From Spirosoma sp. (lineage in GTDB: Bacteria; Bacteroidota; Bacteroidia; Cytophagales; Spirosomataceae): a DNA stretch of 64,000 nt. The DNA lies in assembly GCF_026391055.1 (NCBI RefSeq), contig NZ_JAPLET010000009.1:1-64000 (forward strand). Reading direction: 5' to 3'. The notes under the pieces were generated by a model. The model ran no database searches and was not told the DNA's origin. It was given only the letters and a program-made list of their open reading frames with translations. This document shows positions 1-9,286 of the stretch, piece by piece. Both the position numbers and the translations under genes were made by a program. The number at the start of each line of letters is the position of its first letter. Position 1 is the first letter of the stretch.

Positions 1-1
1 C

Positions 2-2437
2 GACGAATGGATTGCCGCCGTGCAGGAATGGCAGCAGCTCAACAAAGACCTGAAGTCGACCGATACGGGCAGCGACACCACCTCCGAAGCGCCCGACGCC
101 AACGACGAGTATTTTATTTACCAGACCCTAATCGGGGCCTACCCCATGCCGGGTCAGGAGAATCCCGATTTTGCAGACCGGCTCGAAGAGTACCTGCAAA
201 AAGCCATGCGGGAAGCCAAACGTAATTCAACTTACGACGCCCCCAACGAAGCCTACGAAGCCGCCACACAAACGTTTGCCCGGCAGCTGCTCGACGCCAA
301 ACGACCTTTCTGGGCCAGTTTCCAGCAGTTTCACCGGCGCATAGCCGACTTTGGCATTATCAACTCGCTGGCGCAGGTGCTGCTCAAATGCACCAGTCCG
401 GGCGTGCCGGATATTTATCAGGGCTGCGAGGGTTGGGACCTGAGCCTGGTCGATCCCGACAACCGGCGACCGGTCGACTTTGCCCCTCGCCAGCAGGCAC
501 TGAACGAGTTAATGAGCCATGACCCGGAAACCCTCTTACCGGACCTATGGGATACCCGTTACGATGCCCGGATCAAGCAGTGGCTTGTGCATACTCTATT
601 AGCCGAGCGCAACCAGCACCCCGAATTGTTTGCCCACGGACATTATGTGCCCTTGTCGGTAGAAGGGCATTACAAACAGCATGTGCTGGCGTTTGCCCGT
701 CGGTATCAGCAGTTGTGGTATGTAGTGGTGGTACCGCTGGGTCTGGCTCGGCTGTGCCGCCAGCAGAAGACGGATGCCTTGGGTCTGGCGTGGTTGGATA
801 CGCGCGTCATCCTGCCCGATGGCGCCCCCACTACCTGGCAGCACCGCCTGATCGAGCAGGAGGGCAAAGCGACTGATGGCCTTCTGGTGGCCGATTTATT
901 TGATAAACTGCCGCTGGCCGTACTAACCCTCGAAAAACTGCCTAATGAGCGCAGTGCGGGCATTCTAATTCCGATTACCTCACTGCCATCGCCCTTTGGC
1001 ATTGGCGATTTTGGTCCGGAAGCTGTGGCATTCGCTGATTTCCTCAGCCGCAGCCAGCAGACGTACTGGCAGGTGCTGCCGCTCAACCCGGTAGCGGGCG
1101 AATGCGCTTACTCGCCTTACAGCGCCATATCGAGCATGGCGGGCAACCCGTTTTTGCTCAGCCCTAACTGGCTGGTTGAAGATGGCTTGCTGACAGAGGC
1201 CGACTTACCACCCTGTCATCTGCCCATTTCTTCTGAAGTTGATTACGAAGCTGTTTACCGAACAAAAAAAGAACTCCTCAAAAAGGCTTACGAAACGGCC
1301 AGACAGCAGACAGACAGCAACGACGACTTTGCCCGGTTTTGTGAGCAGGAAGCGGATTGGCTCGACGACTTTGCTCTCTACGCCGTTCTGAAAGAGCATC
1401 ACAATAATCAGCCCTGGCACCGCTGGCCAAATCCGTATAAATCCCGTCAGACCAAAGCGCTGGACCAGTTCCGGGCCGAGCAGACGGAGGCTATCAGGGA
1501 GGTAAAATGGCTCCAGTTCATGTTTGCCAGCCAGTGGAATAGACTGAAAAGCTATTGCAACACCCTGGGCATTCAGCTTTTCGGTGATCTGCCGTTCTAC
1601 ATGAATTACGACTCGGTGGACGTGTGGGCAAACCCGGAGTTTTTCAGCCTTGATAAAGACGGTGCCATGATTGGTGTTGCCGGTGTGCCGCCCGATTACT
1701 TCAACGCTAACGGCCAGCGGTGGGGCATGCCCGTATTTCGGTGGGATACGCTTAAAGAACAGGGTTATTCGTGGTGGATCGACCGCCTGCGAAAGAATCA
1801 GGAACGCTACGATTTGCTGCGGCTGGACCATTTCCGGGCCTTTGCCAGCTACTGGGAAGTGCCCGCTCACGAGGAAACAGCCATTCAGGGCGAATGGAAA
1901 CCGGGGCCGGGGGCCGACTTTTTCCGGGCGGTGCAAAGCGAATTAGGCGAACTGCCCTTTGTAGCCGAAGACCTGGGCGACATCGACGCTGATGTATACA
2001 CGTTACGGGATCAATTCGGCTTGCCGGGCATGAAAGTCATTCAGTTTGCTTTTGGCGAAGACATGCCCGAAACCGTGAATATACCGCATCACCATACGCT
2101 CAACTCCATCGCTTACACCGGTACGCATGACAACAACACAAGCGTGGGCTGGTACCGGCAGGACAGCAGCCACGAACACCGCAGCCAGTTGGAACGCTAC
2201 GTAGGCCATCCGGTATCGCAGCTCGATGTGCATCTGGTGCTGGGTCGGCTGGTGTATGCGTCGGTTGCCAATACTGCCATTTTACCCTTACCCGATGTGC
2301 TCGGCCTGGACGAATCGGCCCGGCTGAACACCCCGGCTTCGGACGCCAGCAACTGGACCTGGCGGCTGCTTCCCGGGCAACTGGACCAAACCATAGAACA
2401 CCGCCTTCGGGAATGGACCACTGTGTACAACCGTTAA
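2..2437 (+). CDS. TreY-MalQ fusion, 5' partial: maltooligosyltrehalose synthase C-terminus plus 4-alpha-glucanotransferase
   Basis: The reading frame is open from base 2, so the true start lies upstream of the window. Visible residues up to about 310 match the C-terminal part of TreY, which converts the reducing end of maltooligosaccharides to a trehalosyl unit; the VPDIYQG stretch and the LVDPDNRRPVDF block are typical. From about residue 315 a complete MalQ-type glucanotransferase (GH77, about 490 aa) follows. LRLDHFRAF near residue 602 carries the nucleophile Asp, FVAEDLGDID near 647 the acid/base Glu, and GTHDNNTS near 701 the third acid. The fusion would couple glucan disproportionation to trehalose synthesis in the cytoplasm. 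I see no frameshift. A TreZ partner would be expected upstream but is outside the window. Confidence 0.9.
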   Translation, partial: DEWIAAVQEWQQLNKDLKSTDTGSDTTSEAPDANDEYFIYQTLIGAYPMPGQENPDFADRLEEYLQKAMREAKRNSTYDAPNEAYEAATQTFARQLLDAKRPFWASFQQFHRRIADFGIINSLAQVLLKCTSPGVPDIYQGCEGWDLSLVDPDNRRPVDFAPRQQALNELMSHDPETLLPDLWDTRYDARIKQWLVHTLLAERNQHPELFAHGHYVPLSVEGHYKQHVLAFARRYQQLWYVVVVPLGLARLCRQQKTDALGLAWLDTRVILPDGAPTTWQHRLIEQEGKATDGLLVADLFDKLPLAVLTLEKLPNERSAGILIPITSLPSPFGIGDFGPEAVAFADFLSRSQQTYWQVLPLNPVAGECAYSPYSAISSMAGNPFLLSPNWLVEDGLLTEADLPPCHLPISSEVDYEAVYRTKKELLKKAYETARQQTDSNDDFARFCEQEADWLDDFALYAVLKEHHNNQPWHRWPNPYKSRQTKALDQFRAEQTEAIREVKWLQFMFASQWNRLKSYCNTLGIQLFGDLPFYMNYDSVDVWANPEFFSLDKDGAMIGVAGVPPDYFNANGQRWGMPVFRWDTLKEQGYSWWIDRLRKNQERYDLLRLDHFRAFASYWEVPAHEETAIQGEWKPGPGADFFRAVQSELGELPFVAEDLGDIDADVYTLRDQFGLPGMKVIQFAFGEDMPETVNIPHHHTLNSIAYTGTHDNNTSVGWYRQDSSHEHRSQLERYVGHPVSQLDVHLVLGRLVYASVANTAILPLPDVLGLDESARLNTPASDASNWTWRLLPGQLDQTIEHRLREWTTVYNR

Positions 2438-2482
2438 CGGGTTCATTTTTCATCTTACAGCATTTATTATAGACACAACGTT

Positions 2483-3463
2483 ATGCTAAGAATAGGTTAT
2501 CACGCATCGCACGAGCAATTTAAGCCTAGCACCTTACTGGATTATATTCAGTTGGCGCAACAAGCGGGATTTACGGCGGGCTCCTCATCAGACCATTTTC
2601 ATCCGTGGAGCAACCGGCAGGGCGAAAGTGGTTTTGCCTGGTCGTGGTTAGGGGCCGCTTTACAGGCAACTGCATTGCCATTCGGGGTAGTTAACGCCCC
2701 CGGTCAGCGCTACCATCCGGCCATTATTGCGCAGGCAGCCGCCACCCTCGCCGACATGTTTCCGGAACGATTCTGGGTAGCTATGGGTACCGGGCAGGCT
2801 CTCAACGAAGCCATTACCGGCGACAAGTGGCCCGCGAAAGCCGACCGCAACGCCCGCCTGAAAGAGTGTGTCGACATTATCCGGGCCTTGTGGGATGGCG
2901 AAACCGTTACGCATAAGGGGCTGGTGACGGTTGAGGAAGCAACGCTATACACCCGGCCCGCCATAAAACCACTGCTGTTTGGTGCCGCCGTAACCAGCAA
3001 AACCGCCGAATGGGTAGGGAGCTGGGCCGATGGGTTATTAACCATTTCGCAGCCCCTCGATCAGCTCCGGGAAGTCGTAGAGGCTTTCCGGCGAGGGGGT
3101 GGCGCGGGTAAGCCCATGCATTTGAAAGTACAGCTTTCGTACGCCGATACGCTGGAGAATGCCAGAGCCGGGGCTTACGATCAGTGGCGGGGTAACATTT
3201 TTCCGAACGGTATGCTTACCGATCTCCGCCGGCCCGAGCAGTTCGATATGGCCGGTGAACTCGTCAACCTGGCCGAAGTGGATAAGATGGTTCATATCTC
3301 GGCAGACACCAGCCAGCACATGGCGTGGTTGCAGGAGTATATCGACCTGGGTTTCGAACAGCTTTTTCTGCACAACGTTAACCTTGAACACGAACGGTTC
3401 ATCGACGACTTCGGCCAGTACGTACTTCCTGATCTGCTGCGGCCAAGATATGCCAGTTTATAA
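2483..3463 (+). CDS. LLM-class flavin-dependent oxidoreductase
   Basis: A 326-residue bacterial luciferase-like monooxygenase-fold protein. The N-terminal strand RIGYHASHEQF, the SSDHFHPW motif near residue 37 and the MGTGQALNE segment near residue 101 match the F420-dependent glucose-6-phosphate dehydrogenase-like branch of the family. Members outside actinobacteria are thought to use FMN rather than F420, so the cofactor and substrate here are inferred only. The gene starts 45 bp after treY-malQ on the same strand and could be cotranscribed with it. The ATG at 2483 gives the expected family N-terminus. Confidence 0.85.
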   Translation: MLRIGYHASHEQFKPSTLLDYIQLAQQAGFTAGSSSDHFHPWSNRQGESGFAWSWLGAALQATALPFGVVNAPGQRYHPAIIAQAAATLADMFPERFWVAMGTGQALNEAITGDKWPAKADRNARLKECVDIIRALWDGETVTHKGLVTVEEATLYTRPAIKPLLFGAAVTSKTAEWVGSWADGLLTISQPLDQLREVVEAFRRGGGAGKPMHLKVQLSYADTLENARAGAYDQWRGNIFPNGMLTDLRRPEQFDMAGELVNLAEVDKMVHISADTSQHMAWLQEYIDLGFEQLFLHNVNLEHERFIDDFGQYVLPDLLRPRYASL

Positions 3464-3487
3464 GCGGCTTCTCAACCCAACGATACT

Positions 3488-3859
3488 ATGATTTATTGGT
3501 CAATCAGAACAGCAATCCTTGGTCTAGTTTTGCTCAGCGGTTGCAAAACCGGTACCCGGGATATTGATTTCGTCAGCAAGCAGTTTGCGGCTACGTACAA
3601 TATCGATTCGACAAAAGGCATCGACAGCACCAATCTGGCCAGCCTGATGGGGTCAAAGGCCGTCTATAGCTTCAGCAAAGACGGCAAAGGCATGAATCAT
3701 TTACAGATGGGCATGGTGTCAAGAGATACACCCTTCACCTGGAAGGTTGAACAGGATAGTCTGTACATCGACAAAAAAGGGTATGCCATTGAGAAAATTG
3801 ATAAAGGGTTCACCCTCCGCTCCGACTCTGCCAAGATTTTCCTCAGCCAGCAGCCCTAA
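3488..3859 (+). CDS. Small predicted lipoprotein, unknown function
   Basis: A 123-residue protein with a hydrophobic N-terminus (about residues 7-18) ending in LLSGC, a good lipobox with Cys19 as the lipidated residue. The rest is a short soluble domain rich in Lys, Asp and Ser, with no motif I recognise. It starts 24 bp after the LLM oxidoreductase. It most likely sits on the periplasmic face of a membrane. No function is proposed. Confidence 0.65.
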   Translation: MIYWSIRTAILGLVLLSGCKTGTRDIDFVSKQFAATYNIDSTKGIDSTNLASLMGSKAVYSFSKDGKGMNHLQMGMVSRDTPFTWKVEQDSLYIDKKGYAIEKIDKGFTLRSDSAKIFLSQQP

Positions 3860-3925
3860 TCTCTTGTACCCGACGGCAGGCCGGGTAGCCGGTGCCATGC
3901 GGTCGGGTACTTAACTAAACTTACA

Positions 3926-4612
3926 ATGGACTCCCAACAGCTCAACGACGCATCGAAATACAAAAACTGGCGGGCTCAATTGCTGAAAAGCCAGATTTCC
4001 ATCAACCACATTAATCCACTTTATATTCATCGGGCGCAGAAAGATGGCAGCATTTTATACGCCCTGCTCAATCTGGACGCCAACACCCCGGAGGGCACAA
4101 CCATGAACCCGATCTGCTTTCTCAAAGGCGATGCCGTTTCCATGCTGGTGGTTCTGATTGCCGAAGAAACGAACGAAAAATACGTGCTGCTGGTGAAACA
4201 ACGGCGCATCTGCAACGGCGACTTCACCTACGAACACCCCGCCGGGATGGTCGATGAGGAAGACTCATCACCCATTGAGGTGGCCGCGCGGGAATTGGGT
4301 GAAGAAGCCCAGTTGGACGTTGACTCATCCGAATTGACCCCGCTGTTTAATAAACCCCTGTACTCAGCTACCGCCACCAGCGACGAAGCACTGCACTTTT
4401 TTTACCTCGAACGGCGAATGCCACTGGCCGATATACAGGCTCTGAACGATAAATCGACCGGGGCTGAAGGCGAGAATGAGCATACGCAGTTGCACATCGC
4501 AACCTTGCCCGAAGCGCACGGACTGGTGAGTAATATTCATGGCGTGATGAGCCATTTACAGTACCTGCAAAAGGTGGGCGATTTCGAAACGTTGACGAAG
4601 CTGCCGGGCTGA
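3926..4612 (+). CDS. Nudix hydrolase, ADP-ribose pyrophosphatase-like
   Basis: A 228-residue Nudix-fold protein. The Nudix helix lies at about residues 107-130: it opens AGMVDEED and contains AARELGEEA, so the metal-binding RE-x-x-EE core is intact. The spacing from Gly107 to the Arg is one residue longer than the classic box, a variation seen in sugar-nucleotide pyrophosphatases. KQRRICNGDFTYEHPAG just before the box resembles ADP-ribose/NDP-sugar hydrolases. Expected role: metal-dependent hydrolysis of a nucleoside diphosphate linked to a sugar-like group in the cytoplasm. The substrate cannot be read from sequence. Confidence 0.85.
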   Translation: MDSQQLNDASKYKNWRAQLLKSQISINHINPLYIHRAQKDGSILYALLNLDANTPEGTTMNPICFLKGDAVSMLVVLIAEETNEKYVLLVKQRRICNGDFTYEHPAGMVDEEDSSPIEVAARELGEEAQLDVDSSELTPLFNKPLYSATATSDEALHFFYLERRMPLADIQALNDKSTGAEGENEHTQLHIATLPEAHGLVSNIHGVMSHLQYLQKVGDFETLTKLPG

Positions 4613-4638
4613 CCAAGCAGTAAGCAGTAAGCCAATTG

Positions 4639-4662
4639 ACGGTGCACGCGAGCGTGCACCGT
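4639..4662. repeat. Short GC-rich hairpin after the Nudix gene
   Basis: The 11-bp arms ACGGTGCACGC and GCGTGCACCGT form a near-perfect palindrome. It is followed by TAAAAAAA on the + strand rather than a T-run, so it is not a textbook intrinsic terminator in either direction. It may act as an mRNA 3'-end stabiliser for the Nudix gene. Confidence 0.5.
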
Positions 4663-4694
4663 TAAAAAAACTTAACCGGTACGTTTATTAACAC

Positions 4695-4740
4695 AGTAAG
4701 TCTATAACACTAATTACAATAACCTGAAAATAGACTTACT
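4695..4740. promoter_or_regulatory. 11-bp inverted repeat in the promoter region of the GT87-like gene
   Basis: AGTAAGTCTAT at 4695-4705 and its exact complement ATAGACTTACT at 4730-4740 are separated by 24 bp. The right arm overlaps TTACTTTG (4736-4743), which resembles the Bacteroidota -7 box TAnnTTTG. It could be an operator or an early transcript hairpin. Confidence 0.35.
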
Positions 4741-4827
4741 TTGCCGGTGATAAGGCTTGTAAGAGAAGGCCTTATTTCTCACGGCCTGGCCGACAAAACT
4801 CAACGTTAATCAGTCTTTTTCACAATC

Positions 4828-6123
4828 ATGACGGCAGCAGGCCCATTAAGCAACCAATCGCCGAAGTATTCAACCGCATCGATCGTACTGGCCGTTATCA
4901 TTCTTGCCTATTGTGTTTTCTGTGCTGTTCAGGGGGGCGATTTCGATGTATTTCTGGATGCCGGCCATAAACTGGCTACGCAACAGAATATTTACCGGCC
5001 ACCGTTTGCCAAAGGGCTTCAGTACTATTATAGTCCATTCTTCGCCTTATTGCTGTTGCCATTCAGCTACCTTCCTTTTGTAATTCCTGAACTAGCGTGG
5101 CTGCTGTTGTCGACGTTTTTGCTGTACAGAATATGGGTGTTAACGACCCGGTATCTGGACATGACCGTGTTGACGAAGAAAGAACATCGAATCTGGATTT
5201 TTGCAGTTTTCTTTCTGTCGCTGCGTTTTTTACTGTACAACTATTCGATGATCCAGATGACAATCTTTCTGATGTGGGCCACCCTGGAAAGTTTGTCTCT
5301 TTTCGAGAAAAATCGCCCGGTCGTAGGGGGAATATTGTTCGGGTTTGCCTGCACAACCAAGCTGTTACCCCTTATCTTTCTACCGTACCTGATTTACCGA
5401 CGGCACTTCACGGGCTTTGCGTACACCCTGCTGTTCTTTGGGTTCTTCCTGATTGCACCCGCTCTTGCCTTTGGCTTCGATTTCAACACATTTCTGCTGA
5501 AAGAATGGTGGCTGGTTATTAATCCGGGTAACGCAGAAAACGCCATTGAAGCCGATCTGGGCACCCATAGTCTCGTTAGCCTGATTCCCGTGTACCTGAC
5601 CGAAACGCACAATAAGATTGACATACAGCGAAACGTTCTGACGCTCACCCCCGAGCAGGCTGTATTTGTTACCAACATTGCCCGGCTGATTTTTGTAGCG
5701 GCTACCCTGTATTTTCTCAGAAGCCTTCCCTTCAAACGCAATACGGATAAAATTCAGACGATCTGGGAGTGTTCATACCTGTTTCTGGTGACGCCGTTGC
5801 TATTCCCGCACCAGCAGAAATATGCGTTTCTTTACATTGCTCCTTCCGTTATTTATTTGGTTTATTACCTGCTTATTTCGTTCAAACGGAAGAGCCGGAA
5901 CCGCCACATTCTATTGATTATTTTTGCCATCAACGCACTCATTTTTACCCCGTTTATTTCGAGCGATCTGTTAGGCCGGTATGCGTATGATGTCCTGCAA
6001 CACTTCCGGATCTTGACCGTGTCGACCATTGGGTTGTGCGTGATTCTGGCGTTTTGCACGGCGGCAAAACTCCGGCAGAAGCTGGATTTGGGCATTTCCC
6101 AGCCCAAACCCTTACAGGCTTAA
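4828..6123 (+). CDS. GT87-like polytopic membrane glycosyltransferase (DUF2029 family)
   Basis: A 431-residue integral membrane protein with roughly ten hydrophobic spans. The first is at about residues 18-37, followed by the exposed FDVFLDAGHKLATQQNIYRPP segment, which is the signature loop of GT87/DUF2029 polyprenol-phosphate-sugar-dependent transferases: an Asp-containing motif followed by Y-x-PP. SPFFALLLLPF then starts the next span. Members move a mannosyl or arabinosyl unit from a lipid-linked donor on the outer face of the membrane. The acceptor is unknown. The gene stands alone, with about 200 bp on either side, and carries a candidate promoter upstream. Confidence 0.75.
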   Translation: MTAAGPLSNQSPKYSTASIVLAVIILAYCVFCAVQGGDFDVFLDAGHKLATQQNIYRPPFAKGLQYYYSPFFALLLLPFSYLPFVIPELAWLLLSTFLLYRIWVLTTRYLDMTVLTKKEHRIWIFAVFFLSLRFLLYNYSMIQMTIFLMWATLESLSLFEKNRPVVGGILFGFACTTKLLPLIFLPYLIYRRHFTGFAYTLLFFGFFLIAPALAFGFDFNTFLLKEWWLVINPGNAENAIEADLGTHSLVSLIPVYLTETHNKIDIQRNVLTLTPEQAVFVTNIARLIFVAATLYFLRSLPFKRNTDKIQTIWECSYLFLVTPLLFPHQQKYAFLYIAPSVIYLVYYLLISFKRKSRNRHILLIIFAINALIFTPFISSDLLGRYAYDVLQHFRILTVSTIGLCVILAFCTAAKLRQKLDLGISQPKPLQA

Positions 6124-6322
6124 CCGCTGCCTTATACCAGCAGTCCGAATACCGCAACCCGGCTATGGTTGAACCAGGCGGAGTAAGCCGTGAATCCTGG
6201 TCCATTGGCTAAATAATCAATTGTAACAAAAGAGAAAGGAGCCCCGCTGTAGTTGTCAGCAGAGTGAGGCTGGTGGATCACCATGCCGTGAACCGCCGTC
6301 AACCCCTCGCTGCTGTTCAACT

Positions 6323-9124
6323 ATGAGAAACACATACCTGTATCGCTGGCTGATTCTGGCCAGTATCTTTTCCTTGTTTATTGCGCTCACAACGTCCGCC
6401 CAAACCATTAGCGGACAGGTAACCGATGCCACCACGGGAACCGGTCTGCCGGGTGTTTCGGTGCTGGTAACCGGCCAGACAGCCGGTGCCATTACCGATG
6501 CAAACGGGCTTTACAACCTGTCGGTTGGTCCGGGCTCGTACACTCTCCGCTTTAGTTTTGTAGGCTATACAACCCAGAATATCCCGGTTCAGGTTACGGC
6601 GGGCAACACCTCCACCGTGAGCGTCAAACTCGTGGAAGGGCTGGCAAGCCTTAATGAAGTGGTAGTCGTGGGGTCGCGCTCGACCCAGGCCCGCACCAGC
6701 ACCGAAACGGTAGCGCCGGTCGACGTTATTCAATCGCGTGATTTACAGGCGACGGGCCAGATCGACCTGACCCAGCAGCTGAACTTTGTAGCCCCGTCGT
6801 TCAACTCGTCTCGACAAACGGTGTCGGACGGTACGGATCACATCGACCCGGCCACCCTGCGTGGCCTTGGCCCCGATCAGGTACTGGTGCTGCTCAACGG
6901 CAAGCGTCAGCACAACCAGGCCCTCATTAACATAAACGGCACCATCGGTCGCGGTTCGGTAGGGACGGATTTGAACGCCATTCCGAGTTCGGCGATTGAG
7001 CGGATTGAAGTGCTGCGCGATGGGGCGTCCTCGCAATACGGCTCCGATGCCATTGCGGGCGTCATTAACCTCCGCCTGAAAGAACGGCCCGGCACAACGG
7101 TCAATGCCCAGGTGGGGCAGTATTACAAAGGCGATGGTCAGGTGGCACAAATTGGTATCAACCACGGTTTTAAACTCGGCGAAAAAGGTTTTCTGAGCCT
7201 TACGGGTGAGTTTCGCCACCGGGGCGCTACCAATCGCGCGGGCGATTACACCGGACCGGTTTACACTAACTGGAATGTAGGCCAGCAATCGGGCGAGAGT
7301 GCTGCGGCTTACGTAGCGCGTCGGCAGAACCTGTATCAGCAAGACCAGACGTTGATTCAACAGAATAATTTCAGTCTGAAGAACAACCTCCAGGTAGGTA
7401 ACGCCCGCGTCGACAACGCCGGTTTCTTCCTGAATGCCCGCGTTCCGATTGCCAACAGCAACGCCAGTTTTTACGCATCAGGCGGACTCAACTACCGGCG
7501 TGGGCTGGCGGGCGGTTTCTACCGCTATCCGTACCAGACCTCGCAGGTAATTACGTCTATTTATCCCAATGGATTCCTGCCCAATATTCAGTCGAGTATC
7601 AACGACCAGTCGCTGCTGGTGGGGGTTAATGGCGAAACGATGGGCTGGCGATGGGATATCAGCAACGTGTATGGCGGCAACTCGTTCCGCTTTGATGTAA
7701 CCAACTCCAACAACGCATCGCTGGCGTACCTGGGTACTCAAAACAATCCCACTTCATTTTATGCCGGTACACTCAGCTTTTACCAGAACTCGGCCGATGT
7801 CAGTGCCGCCAAGGATTTCGGGAAGCAGCTTGGGTTAACGTCGTTCAACGTGGCTACCGGCCTCACCTATCGCAACGATCAGTACCGCATCAAACCGGGT
7901 GAAGCGGCTTCGTACCTGAACTTCAGCCCCACATCGGGCCAGATTGGCGGCTCGCAGGTGTTTCCGGGCTACCAGCCTGCCAACGCGGTCAATGCCACCC
8001 GGAACGTGTACGGCGGCTACATCGACCTTGAGTCGGATGTGACAACCCGCCTGCTGCTGAATGCAGCGGGTCGATATGAGTATTACAGCGACTTCGGCGG
8101 AAACCTAGCCGGGAAAATAGCGGCCCGTTATCGGTTCAGTGAAGCGTTTTCGCTGCGGGGCTCTATCAGCAACGGCTTCCGGGCACCTTCCTTACACCAG
8201 CGGTATTTCAGCGCCATCAGCACAGTCTTCGTATCGAACGGCACCATTCTTGAGCCCCGCCAAACGGGTACGTTCCGCAACGACAGCCCAATTGCTCAGG
8301 CCTTTGGCGTACCGCCACTGGGTGCCGAACGCTCGACCAATTACAGCATCGGTATTACCTCGCGGCCATTGCCGAACGTGAGCGTTACGGTAGACGCGTA
8401 CCAGATCAACATCACCAACCGCATTATCTACAGCAACCAGTTTTCGCGCGGTACAGCGGGAGCGGGTCTTATTGTGGCCAATATCCTGAACGGGGCCGGG
8501 CAAACGGATGTGAACAGCGCCCAGTTTTTCGCCAATGCCGTAAACACCCAAACGCAGGGAATTGACGTGGTCATTGCGACCAACCCACGGCTCAGAACGG
8601 GTACGCTGGACATAACACTGGCGGCCAACTTCAACCAGACGAAACTCGTGGGCGACATTCAGCGGCCCGCCAACGTGCCAACGGATGCCACCTTCGGCAA
8701 TTTCCTGTTCAACCGGCAGGACAGCGCCCGGCTAACGGTAGCCCAGCCCAAAAGTAAAATACAGCTGACGTTCAACTACCGGCTCCGTAAGTTTGGGGCA
8801 GTGCTGCGTTTCTCGCGCTTTGGCACGGTACAGGCCTACGACCCGGCCAACCCCGCACTGGACGAGATCCAGAATCCTAAACTCATCACCGACCTGAGTT
8901 TGTCGTATCGCATCCTGAAAAACCTCAACATGACGGTGGGGGCAAATAACCTGTTCGATATTTATCCTGACCGGCTCCGCGTGGCCAATTACCCGACGCC
9001 GGAGCGATACGGGGCCGCAGCACTGGATAACTCCTCCTTCGGGCGGTTCGTCTACAGCCGTAGCGCCACGCAATTTGGGTTTAATGGCGGGTATTACTTT
9101 GTAAACCTGTCAGCAAATTTTTAG
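6323..9124 (+). CDS. TonB-dependent outer membrane receptor with carboxypeptidase-regulatory domain
   Basis: A 933-residue protein. A signal peptide covers about residues 1-27 (cleavage after TTSAQ). A carboxypeptidase-D-regulatory-like beta-sandwich lies at about 28-110 (ISGQVTDATTGTGLPGVSV), a plug domain at about 115-230 (LRGLGPDQVLVLLNGKRQH, ERIEVLRDGASSQYGSDAI), and a 22-strand type barrel runs to a C-terminal aromatic, NLSANF. This is the TonB-energised outer membrane import architecture common in Bacteroidota. No SusD-like lipoprotein follows, so it is not a standard glycan SusCD pair. The ligand is unknown. An MFS transporter is the next gene, which may or may not be functionally linked. 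Confidence 0.93.
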   Translation: MRNTYLYRWLILASIFSLFIALTTSAQTISGQVTDATTGTGLPGVSVLVTGQTAGAITDANGLYNLSVGPGSYTLRFSFVGYTTQNIPVQVTAGNTSTVSVKLVEGLASLNEVVVVGSRSTQARTSTETVAPVDVIQSRDLQATGQIDLTQQLNFVAPSFNSSRQTVSDGTDHIDPATLRGLGPDQVLVLLNGKRQHNQALININGTIGRGSVGTDLNAIPSSAIERIEVLRDGASSQYGSDAIAGVINLRLKERPGTTVNAQVGQYYKGDGQVAQIGINHGFKLGEKGFLSLTGEFRHRGATNRAGDYTGPVYTNWNVGQQSGESAAAYVARRQNLYQQDQTLIQQNNFSLKNNLQVGNARVDNAGFFLNARVPIANSNASFYASGGLNYRRGLAGGFYRYPYQTSQVITSIYPNGFLPNIQSSINDQSLLVGVNGETMGWRWDISNVYGGNSFRFDVTNSNNASLAYLGTQNNPTSFYAGTLSFYQNSADVSAAKDFGKQLGLTSFNVATGLTYRNDQYRIKPGEAASYLNFSPTSGQIGGSQVFPGYQPANAVNATRNVYGGYIDLESDVTTRLLLNAAGRYEYYSDFGGNLAGKIAARYRFSEAFSLRGSISNGFRAPSLHQRYFSAISTVFVSNGTILEPRQTGTFRNDSPIAQAFGVPPLGAERSTNYSIGITSRPLPNVSVTVDAYQINITNRIIYSNQFSRGTAGAGLIVANILNGAGQTDVNSAQFFANAVNTQTQGIDVVIATNPRLRTGTLDITLAANFNQTKLVGDIQRPANVPTDATFGNFLFNRQDSARLTVAQPKSKIQLTFNYRLRKFGAVLRFSRFGTVQAYDPANPALDEIQNPKLITDLSLSYRILKNLNMTVGANNLFDIYPDRLRVANYPTPERYGAAALDNSSFGRFVYSRSATQFGFNGGYYFVNLSANF

Positions 9125-9186
9125 AGACCATGGGTGTCGGGTTCTGGAACGCCACCCGGTCAGATCAGACACGCCTTTTTTGTTAA

Positions 9187-9262
9187 CCACAGAGACACAG
9201 AGCGCACAGCGGTATCTGTCTATGCACACAGAGCCTGCCCATAAACCTCTGTTTCTCTGTGG
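9187..9262. repeat. Inverted repeat between receptor and MFS gene
   Basis: CCACAGAGACACAGAG at 9187-9202 pairs with CTCTGTTTCTCTGTGG at 9247-9262 (15 of 16 positions) around a 44-nt loop. It lies between two same-strand genes and may be a transcript-end structure or a dispersed intergenic repeat. No second copy was seen in the window. Confidence 0.5.
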
Positions 9263-9286
9263 CTTAGCATCTTACAATCAGAATAC

